Origin: Flavobacteriales bacterium
GTDB taxonomy: Bacteria > Bacteroidota > Bacteroidia > Flavobacteriales > UBA1820
Assembly: GCA_003150615.1 (NCBI GenBank)
Contig: QALN01000006.1
Coordinates: forward strand, 1-64,000
Direction: 5' to 3'
DNA length: 64,000 bases
The notes under the pieces are model-generated. The model had not been told where the DNA came from. It ran no database searches and was given only the letters and a program-made list of their open reading frames with translations. Below are positions 1 to 7,745 of this stretch, one piece after another. The translations under genes were made by a program, and so were the position numbers. Position 1 is the stretch's first letter, and each line of letters starts with the position of its first letter.

Positions 1-46
1 CTAAGCGCGCAAGGCTGCCCCTTTGGGGGCAGCCTTGCGCGCTTAG
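1..46. terminator. Perfect 21-bp hairpin downstream of truA
   Basis: Bases 1-21 are the exact reverse complement of bases 26-46, with a four-base loop. It lies 17 bases past the truA stop codon, where a transcription terminator is expected. No T-run is visible on the truA side because the window ends here, so termination is inferred from position and stem strength. Confidence 0.6.
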
Positions 47-62
47 GGGAAGATAAAAATGT

Positions 63-821
63 CTAAGGCAGGATATCGTCCCAAATATATTTCACATCAG
101 TAAGCGTCAGTCCACGGGCTTCGGCCGACATGCCGCTACGGCAACGGTCCTTACTTTCGATAATGTCCCTTATTTTTTCAGGGGGCATTTTTCCCCTGCC
201 TATATCGAGCATTGTACCCACGATGGCCCGTACCATGTTCCTTAAGAAGCGGTCGGCCGCTATCGTGAATACCAGGGAGCCGTCTGGATTTTCATCCCAC
301 CGGGCGTATTCTATGTGGCAGATGAAAGTTTTTACATCGGTATGCACTTTGGAAAAACACTGGAAATCCTCGTATTCCATCAGTATTGCGCAGGCACGGT
401 TCATCGGAGCGGCATCGAGCTTGTGATAGAAATAATACGAAGTATCGGTACGGAACGGGTCTTTCGAAGTGTTTATGCGATATTTGTATTCACGCATTAC
501 GGCCGAAAAACGTGCATGCGCATCGTCGCGTACCGGGAAGATGCGTTTTACCGCAATATCGGCCGGCAGCAGCGAGTTGAGCCTGCGGCATAGATTTCCG
601 GGGTCTTCTATCGGCATTCCTGTATCGAAATGAGCGAATATTTTTTCCGCATGTACGCCGGCGTCGGTACGTCCCGCTCCGGTAACTGTCATATTATATC
701 GCATTATAGTGCCCAGAGCTTCGCTTACTACCTGTTGTATGCCAAGCCCCTGGCCTTCGGGCTGGCTTTGCCAGCCCGAATACCGCGTGCCAAGGTATGA
801 AAGTTCCGCGAAGTACCTCAA
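63..821 (-). CDS. truA: tRNA pseudouridine(38-40) synthase TruA
   Basis: This 252-residue cytoplasmic enzyme converts uridines 38, 39 and 40 of the tRNA anticodon arm to pseudouridine. The N-terminus has the family pattern with GTRYSGWQ, and the catalytic aspartate is Asp53 in the signature GRTDAGVHA. Downstream, RFLRNMVRAIVGTMLDIG is the typical second conserved block. Length matches the family (about 245-270). The ATG at 821 starts directly before the first beta strand of the domain, so the start looks right. It lies 25 bases after the stop of the barrel gene, on the same strand, so it is probably the last gene of the TPR-barrel-truA transcript. That pairing has no obvious functional meaning. 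Function is well supported by sequence; operon membership is inferred from spacing. Confidence 0.96.
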   Translation of the reverse strand: MRYFAELSYLGTRYSGWQSQPEGQGLGIQQVVSEALGTIMRYNMTVTGAGRTDAGVHAEKIFAHFDTGMPIEDPGNLCRRLNSLLPADIAVKRIFPVRDDAHARFSAVMREYKYRINTSKDPFRTDTSYYFYHKLDAAPMNRACAILMEYEDFQCFSKVHTDVKTFICHIEYARWDENPDGSLVFTIAADRFLRNMVRAIVGTMLDIGRGKMPPEKIRDIIESKDRCRSGMSAEARGLTLTDVKYIWDDILP

Positions 822-846
822 TGCTGTATTGCGTTTTGAAACCGGT

Positions 847-2580
847 TTAGAAATTGAACCTTACTCCGGCCATACCGCGGAAGCCGGGCGCTTTGTAGTA
901 GAGGAATCTGGGCGAACGTCCGTCTATCGTGTTGTTCGCCTCGACGAATACGCCCCAGCGGTTGTTTATGTTGTACGTGGCGTTGGCCTGATATTCTACG
1001 TATCCGTCCATGCCGGTTTCGACAGAGGTTGGGAAGTAGGTGAACAGTGCGCGGGAGGAACTGTTGTATGCCAGACGGCCGTATATGTCCAGATGGTTTG
1101 AGAACAGGGAGCCTTTATACGACGCTCCGCCCCTGAAATCCGGCGTGTAAAGCGCTTTGGAGAAGCGTTCGGAATCGGAATTGTTGTATTGCGCGAATAT
1201 CCCTATCCTGTGCGAAGGGTTTATAGTGTAGTCCACGGAAGCCTTCAGGGTAAACAATTTTATATTGTCCGTAGTAGACGTATAGTAGGAAAGATAACTG
1301 TTGTCCAACATGTAGAATCGGTTGTTTTCCCATGTAACGTCCCCGTCGGTCTGAGAGTATGAAGCGCTTATATCGTAGCGTACCGATGAAGAGATCACAC
1401 CGGAGAGGCCTACCTGCGCCTTGAATTTATCGTGCGAGTAGTAGGCGCCCGAAGCTGGGCTCGCAAACGGGTTGTCGTTTATCATTGTGCGCATATCGTT
1501 CACGCGGTATCCGCTTTCCAGACGTCCGTAAACGCTCATAAGGCCCTCGATTATGGAATATGCCACTTTTACGTCGGGCATTATATGAAAATTGGTCCCG
1601 TCGACGTGATCGCCCGATATCGTTTCCATACGTACTCCGGCGTATATCTCGAAGCGGTCGTTTTTATAGGACACACCCGGAACTATGCCCAGATGGGTGA
1701 AGTCTGTCGAGGATGTAGCCGGGTTTTCGATATCGGCAGCTCCGGCGGGGCGTATGTCGTAAAAGCCGTATACGGCTTTGTTGTCGTAGTATGCGGCGGA
1801 AAGGTCGAGTGAGAAAGTTACTTTCCTTACCGGGATGTAAAATCCTGCGGCTGCTTTCACGTATGAATCGTTGGTTTTGTTGGCGCCGTTCATGTACGAT
1901 GCTTCGATGCTGAGGCGGTCGAAGACTTTAAGTCCGGAATTTGAACGCAGATACACGCCTCCCATTATGCCGTTGTGCCTTAACACCTCAGGCAAAGCCG
2001 ATGTGTATGCCTCTCTGTTCAGGCGCGTGCCGTTATTGGTAAAAGCGTTATACGAATATTCAGCATACGCGCCTATGTCGTATTTTTTTAGTGCGTGCTT
2101 TATACCGGCAGAAACGTCGGTCACGGAAAATATGCTGTTGTCTTTCAGTGGGGATACGTCCCTTACAGAACGGTCATGGTTTACGGATGCGTTTACGGAT
2201 GTCTTGCCGAAAGAACGGTTGTAGTATCCTTCTAAAAACGTCGATTCATTATATCCTGCGGCTGCTTTCACGTAATTGGGGTATATGCTGTTGGGTACGG
2301 TACCCTCTGCCAGAAGAGCTTCGACCGGTTGTACTCCCAGGTCGAATTGTGGGTTTTCCATGCCCGATTTATAACTTACGGGCAGTTTGTTTCCGGCCGA
2401 AGGCGTTTCTTCGGGGGAGAAATCCACTTTTTTGCCTTGTTTTACGGTAGGGTTATAGCCCTTTTCCACTGAAATGACCTCGGTGGGTACTTTTTTCTGC
2501 TGCGTTTGCGAAGATCCGTCTATGCCGGCAACAAGGACCAGTGCAGCCAGCAAGGGATATTTTAAACGGGATGTTTTCAT
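847..2580 (-). CDS. Outer-membrane beta-barrel protein, TonB-receptor-like without a plug
   Basis: A 577-residue secreted protein. An N-terminal signal peptide with a hydrophobic core (LLAALVLVAG) is followed by a short linker with the phrase VEKGYNPTV and then repeated amphipathic strands rich in Tyr, Ser and Asn. It ends in ...GMAGVRFNF, with the terminal Phe typical of barrels inserted by the Bam complex. The tail resembles the barrel of TonB-dependent receptors, but the roughly 130-residue plug domain is absent and no TonB box is seen. It follows the 1004-residue TPR gene with a 55-base gap, so the two are probably co-transcribed, and the TPR protein may be its periplasmic partner (inference). 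It could be a porin, an assembly platform or a surface anchor; the substrate is unknown. Confidence 0.75.
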   Translation of the reverse strand: MKTSRLKYPLLAALVLVAGIDGSSQTQQKKVPTEVISVEKGYNPTVKQGKKVDFSPEETPSAGNKLPVSYKSGMENPQFDLGVQPVEALLAEGTVPNSIYPNYVKAAAGYNESTFLEGYYNRSFGKTSVNASVNHDRSVRDVSPLKDNSIFSVTDVSAGIKHALKKYDIGAYAEYSYNAFTNNGTRLNREAYTSALPEVLRHNGIMGGVYLRSNSGLKVFDRLSIEASYMNGANKTNDSYVKAAAGFYIPVRKVTFSLDLSAAYYDNKAVYGFYDIRPAGAADIENPATSSTDFTHLGIVPGVSYKNDRFEIYAGVRMETISGDHVDGTNFHIMPDVKVAYSIIEGLMSVYGRLESGYRVNDMRTMINDNPFASPASGAYYSHDKFKAQVGLSGVISSSVRYDISASYSQTDGDVTWENNRFYMLDNSYLSYYTSTTDNIKLFTLKASVDYTINPSHRIGIFAQYNNSDSERFSKALYTPDFRGGASYKGSLFSNHLDIYGRLAYNSSSRALFTYFPTSVETGMDGYVEYQANATYNINNRWGVFVEANNTIDGRSPRFLYYKAPGFRGMAGVRFNF

Positions 2581-2635
2581 TTTTCGTTTATTTTATGTGT
2601 TATGATTGACGTATGTATGTGATGTTTTTTTATAA

Positions 2636-5600
2636 TTACTGCTGTACGGCGTCATTTTGAATATCAGTATTCTGCCCCTGCTCGGCGTCTGTTTTTTGCG
2701 ATGCGATGTAGTCGGACAGGGCACGGGCTTCGTCTTTTATGTCCTGGTACGGAGAACTTTCGATGATGTTCTTAAGTATGTATTCCGCCTGATAGATATC
2801 GTTTTGAGCGTGGAAATTACGGGCCATAAGCAAAAGGGCGCGGCCGCCGGTATATTTGTACATCGGATAATCGAGGGTAAGACGGGAAATGGTTTCTATC
2901 GACTTGTCGTATTCCCCCCCGGCATATTGTACGGCGGCTTCGCAGTACAAGGTCTTGGCCATGTTTTCGCCGGAGACTATACGTTTCAGTTCCCCGACCA
3001 GTTTTGCGGCCTCCGCACTCTGGCCGTTTTCCACGTATGCCCCGCACATGACTACCGAAGCATCTGCGTAGAGTTCTGTATCTGAGGCTATGTCGCGGCG
3101 GACTATGCCGGCGTATTTTATCACATTGTCCCAATCTTGTTCCGCTTCGTAAGCCCTCAGTAATCCTATGGCGGCGTATTTCCTGTTTTCCGGGGTGGCG
3201 GTGGATGAGAACAGTTTTTCGAGGTACGGGATGGCCTGGTACAGGCTGTCGGATTTTTCCATCAGCGTGGTGTATTTCACCAGCGAGCCTTCCGTGTATT
3301 TGCCTTCAGGCATGGAAAGAAGTTTTTCGTACCCTTTTTTGGCTTCGAGCGTGTCGCCTGCTTTAAGCGCGGATTCGGCCATGTAGTACGCTGCGTCCGG
3401 AGTGAACAGCCCGGAGGGGTATTTTTCCAGATAACGGGCGAATGCTTTTCCGGCTTCAGGGAAATTACCTGCCGAGAATGCTTTGTATGCCGTTTCGTAA
3501 TGCAGGGAATCTACCGCCATTTCGTCCAGCGGAGTACCAGAAGTCGAATTGCTCCACGATACGAAATCGTCCGAGCGTCCCTGCTCGACGAATATTTGCC
3601 GTGCCGAACGCATGGCCGATGGCGTGACTTGCGACGAAGGGTATTTTTCCACCACTTCCTTGTACAGCTCCAGCGCTTTGTCCGAATTTCCGGCATTGTA
3701 GTATGCCAAGGCTGCTTTTACTTTGGCGTCGGGGACTAGTGTTCCTGCGCTTTTTTCGTTTTCCACGGCAAGGAATGAGCTTATGGCCCTGTCGTTTTGT
3801 CCGGATTTCTGGTAAGCCACGCCCAGGTCATATCTGGCCTGCGGGCGGTAGGCGGATTCGGGGTATGAGGACAAAAAGCCGTTCAGTGTGGAGATCTGTT
3901 CGCGGTATTTGCCCGAAACTCCTTCGCACAGGGCTTTTTGATAGGTTGCGTAGTCGGCCTGCGGACTGCCGTCCTTTATAACGCCGTTGTACAGCGATAG
4001 AGCCTGCTGGTACTGGCCCAATGCGAAAGCGCAGTCGGCAAGGCGCAGGTTGTTGTCCGTGCGTTCTTCTGCCGAGAGTTTTCCTTTGCCGTAAGCCGTG
4101 AAATATTTCTGCGCCGTTTTATAGTCGCCCTGCAGGGATGCCAGGTAGCCGCGCTGATAGCCAAGACGGGCATATTCCGGCGATGATTTGCTGGCTGCGG
4201 ATACGGCGAATGCGTCGAGTTCCGACGCAGCCTTATCGTTCATGTCCATACGCATGTACGTTTCCGCCAGCCAGAAGTGAGCGCGGGCGCGGAGGAGGTC
4301 GTCAGGCCCGGACGATGCGGCTTTGGCGTAGTATTTCAGTGCGGCGTCAGCGTCGCCGGAATTCAGTTTCTGCCCGGCGAGGTAGAACGATGCTTTTTGC
4401 AGAGCTTCTTCGGCACGCGGGGAATCGAGTCCGAGCGTTTCTATCGTGCGTATGGCTTCCTCGTATTCACGCGAGCTGATAAAAGAGTCGAGAAGGTATT
4501 CGTATATCAATTCGCGCGAAGGGCTTTCGGGATATAGGCGCAAGTATTCGGAAAGTACGGACGGCACGCTGGCGTAGGGATTGCCGGTCTCGTAGCTGAG
4601 CAGGGCGTAGTTGTACCATGCGTCGTGTTTTACGGTTTTGTCGTGGTCCATGCCGCCGGCCGTTTTAAATGCTCCGAGAGCTTCCTGTTTGCGCCCGGAT
4701 TTGAGGTAAATGTCGCCCAGTACGTAGTATGCTCCCTGGGATACGGCCGGTTGTCCCTGTGCAGCTCTTTTAAGCATTTCTTCGGCGCGGGAGTAATCGC
4801 CTGTCTTATAATAAGCGTATCCAGCCTGGTATAAGTCCGTAGGGGATGCGGAAGGGGACGATACGGACTGTTCCAGATATGGCAATGCCTTGTCGTAACG
4901 TCCGAGGTTGAAGTATGACTGGCCTATTATTTTCCTGACGGGGGCTGTGTCCTGTTCTCCTTTGTACCACGAGAGCAGTTTTTCTCCTTCCTCTATCGAG
5001 CGGTCGTATTTTTTTTGTCCGAAATAGATGTTTGCCAGGTAAAAAGGTATCTTATCCCGGTATTTTGGGTCTTGGGCCACACGGTTGAAGTTCTCGAGCG
5101 CCAGAGTCATATCCCCTTCGGAATAGCACATGTGCCCATAGGCATATGCCGCGTCGTTGCCCCAACGTTCGCTTTGCAACAGGCTGTACATGGCTGGCCG
5201 TGCTGCGGCATAATCGCCTGTTGCGTACTGGCAGTAGGCTTTGCGGTATGCGAAATCGTCGCGTACCGGTTTCTGGTTTATGGCGAATTTGTCGGTCAGG
5301 GTGTAGTAATCGAGCGCTTCGGCGTATCTTCCGGTATTGAAGTACGTGTCGGCCATGGTGGTTATCACTTCCACTTTGCGTATGGATGCCGGATATTGCT
5401 TCAGATAGTCGTCGACCGCTTGCGGGGCGTCGGGGGCTGAAAGGTATATCTTGCACAGCGTTTTGTAATAAGCAGCCGTTTCGCGGTCGTTTTGGCTGAC
5501 GGGGGACGTTTTTTCCAGTTCGGCCAACGCAGCCGAATACTCTTTGGATGAGAAAAGCGCTGCCGCTTTTTCTACCGAGGCGTTTTGGGAAAAGACAGCT

Positions 5601-5650
5601 GCCGGGACCAGAAGGCACAGCACGGCCGTAATGAATTTACGTATTTCCAT
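2636..5650 (-). CDS. Large periplasmic tetratricopeptide-repeat protein
   Basis: This 1004-residue protein starts with a signal peptide (residues 1-21, FITAVLCLLVPAAVFSQ) with no lipobox cysteine, so it should be soluble in the periplasm. Nearly all the rest is TPR units, recognisable by spaced W/L/G/Y/A/F/A/P patterns such as DLYQAGYAYYKTGDYSRAEE and AYYKTGDY-like helices, about twenty copies. Such arrays are protein-protein docking surfaces; some families of this kind resemble the Tol-Pal associated YbgF/CpoB proteins. It heads the operon with the plugless barrel and truA. A TAnnTTTG promoter element lies 47 bases upstream of the ATG. The acidic, Gln-rich C-terminus (TDAEQGQNTDIQNDAVQQ) is likely disordered. 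The specific role is unknown; a scaffold for an outer-membrane machine is an inference from its neighbour. Confidence 0.85.
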   Translation of the reverse strand: MEIRKFITAVLCLLVPAAVFSQNASVEKAAALFSSKEYSAALAELEKTSPVSQNDRETAAYYKTLCKIYLSAPDAPQAVDDYLKQYPASIRKVEVITTMADTYFNTGRYAEALDYYTLTDKFAINQKPVRDDFAYRKAYCQYATGDYAAARPAMYSLLQSERWGNDAAYAYGHMCYSEGDMTLALENFNRVAQDPKYRDKIPFYLANIYFGQKKYDRSIEEGEKLLSWYKGEQDTAPVRKIIGQSYFNLGRYDKALPYLEQSVSSPSASPTDLYQAGYAYYKTGDYSRAEEMLKRAAQGQPAVSQGAYYVLGDIYLKSGRKQEALGAFKTAGGMDHDKTVKHDAWYNYALLSYETGNPYASVPSVLSEYLRLYPESPSRELIYEYLLDSFISSREYEEAIRTIETLGLDSPRAEEALQKASFYLAGQKLNSGDADAALKYYAKAASSGPDDLLRARAHFWLAETYMRMDMNDKAASELDAFAVSAASKSSPEYARLGYQRGYLASLQGDYKTAQKYFTAYGKGKLSAEERTDNNLRLADCAFALGQYQQALSLYNGVIKDGSPQADYATYQKALCEGVSGKYREQISTLNGFLSSYPESAYRPQARYDLGVAYQKSGQNDRAISSFLAVENEKSAGTLVPDAKVKAALAYYNAGNSDKALELYKEVVEKYPSSQVTPSAMRSARQIFVEQGRSDDFVSWSNSTSGTPLDEMAVDSLHYETAYKAFSAGNFPEAGKAFARYLEKYPSGLFTPDAAYYMAESALKAGDTLEAKKGYEKLLSMPEGKYTEGSLVKYTTLMEKSDSLYQAIPYLEKLFSSTATPENRKYAAIGLLRAYEAEQDWDNVIKYAGIVRRDIASDTELYADASVVMCGAYVENGQSAEAAKLVGELKRIVSGENMAKTLYCEAAVQYAGGEYDKSIETISRLTLDYPMYKYTGGRALLLMARNFHAQNDIYQAEYILKNIIESSPYQDIKDEARALSDYIASQKTDAEQGQNTDIQNDAVQQ

Positions 5651-5697
5651 ATCTTTATATGCGGACTATTCCTTTCGTTTTCTGTGGTACTGATTTA

Positions 5698-5705
5698 CAA
5701 AGATA
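5698..5705 (-). promoter_or_regulatory. Candidate -7 element (TATCTTTG) for the TPR operon
   Basis: On the minus strand this reads TATCTTTG and matches the Bacteroidota -7 consensus TAnnTTTG. It lies 47 bases upstream of the TPR gene ATG. No convincing -33 TTTG is seen at the usual spacing, so only the -7 box supports it. Confidence 0.5.
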
Positions 5706-5871
5706 AATTTTTTATCGCTGTAAAAGTTGCCTGGACGGCCGTTTTTTGGCCCGTTGCAGGTTAAAGAAAACATAAAAACCATACCGGGGACATGTATTTG
5801 CCGCTAAAAGGTTGCCCCGAGAAATGCATAAAGGGGATGTCCGTGTGTCAGACCGTCCCCTTTATAACGAC

Positions 5872-5907
5872 AAAAACGGCCTCTGATAGTGTTGAGTGCC
5901 GTTTTTT
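5872..5907 (-). terminator. Terminator of the H1-like gene
   Basis: Nine-base arms AAAAACGGC and GCCGTTTTT flank a 17-base loop. On the minus strand the stem ends in T5 immediately downstream of the H1-like stop codon at 5912. A second 9-bp hairpin (5829-5837 with 5856-5864) follows before the TPR promoter and may reinforce it. Confidence 0.65.
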
Positions 5908-5911
5908 ATTT

Positions 5912-6085
5912 TTATTTCGCGCTTTCGATGGATTTCTTGCGGAATTCTTTGAAGAGTTTCGTCAGTTCGAGGGTTGCTTTGCGGGCGCGTGTGCCGGCGG
6001 CTTTGTTCCCTTTTTCTACCTGTGCCTCAGCATTCTTTGCGAAGTCTTCGAGCTGGGTTTTGATTTCCTGGAGTAATTTTTCCAT
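5912..6085 (-). CDS. Histone H1-like (Hc1-type) nucleoid protein
   Basis: A 57-residue, helix-rich protein with alternating Lys/Arg and Glu: it begins MEKLLQEIKTQLEDF, contains the basic stretch KGNKAAGTRARKATLEL near residues 25-41, and ends KEFRKKSIESAK. This is the pattern of the short Bacteroidota proteins related to chlamydial histone Hc1, which are abundant and thought to bind DNA. Residue counts and the block GNKAAGTRARKA support the family; the function in Bacteroidota is mainly by analogy. The gene sits 51 bases downstream of the HAD phosphatase gene on the same strand and is followed by its own hairpin terminator. It was found by reading the gap, being shorter than most predicted genes. 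It has no signal peptide or cysteines. Confidence 0.8.
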   Translation of the reverse strand: MEKLLQEIKTQLEDFAKNAEAQVEKGNKAAGTRARKATLELTKLFKEFRKKSIESAK

Positions 6086-6136
6086 TTTTTAAGTTGTTTT
6101 TTTTATTGTTAATAATTCAGAATATGTTTCACAGCG

Positions 6137-6973
6137 TCAAATATCAAAAATTCTTTTCAAACATTTTGCTACGCCGTCGAAAATATTTTTGTCTGTAATG
6201 GTGTCCGCCGCGTTTTTCACCACGTCGTTGGCGTTTTCAACGGCTACTCCGAGCCCGGCGCGCGACAGCATTCCTATGTCGTTGTAGTTGTCGCCGAAAG
6301 CTATGATATTGCGGTCGTATACCGAAAAATACTCCGATAGCAATCCTATCGACTTTTCCTTCGATACGGCTTTGGCGTTTATTTCCAGATAGGTGTCTTT
6401 GCTGCGGTAAATGTCGACGAAATCGCCGTAGCGGCTCGACAGATGGTGATATAGCTGTTCAACCGTATCCTTTTCTCCCATAAGCAGCAGCTTATGCGCC
6501 GACAGGCCTTCGCAGCAGAAACGGTGGAGCATCTCGTTTCCGGGAAGTATTTCGGGCTGTACCCGCGTGTTGTTTATTTCGCGTTCGGTCCAGCGGTCCA
6601 TGCGGTTGGCGTACCACGCGTCTTTGTAAAATGTGGAGATATGTATCGGGTAGCTTTGCAGGAAATGCAGCATCTCGATGAATACTTCATAGTCCATCGC
6701 ACGGTTTCTCAATACCCTGGGACGTCCGTCGGGTTTTATCTCGCTTTCGATATAAGCACCGTTGAAGCACACTATCGGGCGGTTTATTCCGGCTTTTTGC
6801 TGAAAAGGGCGCATGGCGCGCGGCATACGGGCGGATATCATTATAAATGGTATTCCGATGTCGTCGATGGCTTTTACAGTGGAAACCGTAAGCGGCGACA
6901 AATCCCGTGAGGAATCGAGCAGCGTACCGTCGATGTCGCTGCATACCAGTTTGTAAGGCGTGTCTTTTTCCAT
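6137..6973 (-). CDS. HAD-superfamily hydrolase, Cof/YidA-type phosphatase
   Basis: A 278-residue cytoplasmic phosphatase of the HAD IIB (Cof) subfamily. Motif I is DIDGTLLD with the nucleophile Asp13 and acid/base Asp15. Motif II is MISAR. Motif III/IV include KAVSKEKSIGLL and GDNYNDIGML. Between them lies the large alpha/beta cap that defines class IIB. Members dephosphorylate sugar phosphates, flavin mononucleotide or pyridoxal phosphate, and the substrate cannot be told from sequence. It is third on the strand after the DUF2723 gene and the NodB deacetylase, 98 bases beyond the latter, so it may be part of the same transcript, but an independent promoter is equally possible. Length is normal for the family. 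Confidence 0.92.
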   Translation of the reverse strand: MEKDTPYKLVCSDIDGTLLDSSRDLSPLTVSTVKAIDDIGIPFIMISARMPRAMRPFQQKAGINRPIVCFNGAYIESEIKPDGRPRVLRNRAMDYEVFIEMLHFLQSYPIHISTFYKDAWYANRMDRWTEREINNTRVQPEILPGNEMLHRFCCEGLSAHKLLLMGEKDTVEQLYHHLSSRYGDFVDIYRSKDTYLEINAKAVSKEKSIGLLSEYFSVYDRNIIAFGDNYNDIGMLSRAGLGVAVENANDVVKNAADTITDKNIFDGVAKCLKRIFDI

Positions 6974-7071
6974 GTATGTATATGATGCGCCGAATGAGGC
7001 GTGTTATTTTGCTTGCGTATGTGATGCTCAATCGCGGCCATGTGATATGGCCGCCGATTGCCGGGCGTGCG

Positions 7072-7716
7072 TTACGGTTTGTCGGTAATGTCGTTTTGAA
7101 ACGCGAAATCGAGACTACGGAACGAATATCCTTTGTCCGAAAAATACCGCAGTACGGCCGGTAGGGCTTCGCTTATCCGGGGGATGGCTTTTATGCTGTC
7201 GTGAAACAGTATTATCGAGCCGTTTTCCGTGCCGGATATAGTACGCTGTACGAGGTCTTCAGTGCGGTTGTTTTTATCGAAATCGCCGGACAGTACGTCG
7301 CATAGGACCATTTTGAAATCCTTTTTCAGTGTCATATACTGACGCGGCGTTATTTTCCCGTATGGCGGGCGGAACAGCCGCGTGCCTATCAGTTTTTCGG
7401 CTTTCCATACGTTCTCGACATATTGTTCGGCCGATACGTCGAAACCGCTCAGGTGGTTGAACGTATGGTTGGCCGGCGTGTGGCCGGCCTTTACCATTCT
7501 TTCGAACACGTGCGGGTGTTTTTCTATGTTGTGCCCCACGCAAAAAAACGTTGCTTTAGCCCCGAAATCTTCCAGTCTGCGGAGTACCCATGGTGTGGCT
7601 TCCGGTATGGGGCCGTCGTCGAACGTGAGGTATATGTTTTTCCCCGGACGGTCTATTCTCCATGTAAAACCGCTGAGAGCCCACTGTATTAACCTCGATA
7701 CCTTGAACGGATACAT
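7072..7716 (-). CDS. NodB-type polysaccharide deacetylase
   Basis: A 214-residue carbohydrate esterase family 4 protein. The catalytic base motif TFDDG has Asp33/Asp34, and the metal-binding pair is in ANHTFNH (His84 and His88). RPPYG (motif 3) and ILFHDS (motif 5) are also present, so all active-site motifs are intact. Such enzymes remove N- or O-acetyl groups from GlcNAc in peptidoglycan or exopolysaccharide. The short N-terminal stretch before the fold has only a weak hydrophobic segment (LIQWALSGF), so whether it is exported or membrane-anchored is uncertain. It lies 29 bases after the DUF2723 membrane protein gene, suggesting an envelope-glycan function for the pair (inference). Confidence 0.92.
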   Translation of the reverse strand: MYPFKVSRLIQWALSGFTWRIDRPGKNIYLTFDDGPIPEATPWVLRRLEDFGAKATFFCVGHNIEKHPHVFERMVKAGHTPANHTFNHLSGFDVSAEQYVENVWKAEKLIGTRLFRPPYGKITPRQYMTLKKDFKMVLCDVLSGDFDKNNRTEDLVQRTISGTENGSIILFHDSIKAIPRISEALPAVLRYFSDKGYSFRSLDFAFQNDITDKP

Positions 7717-7745
7717 CAGCCTGCGCCGTTTTTTTTTCTGTACCG

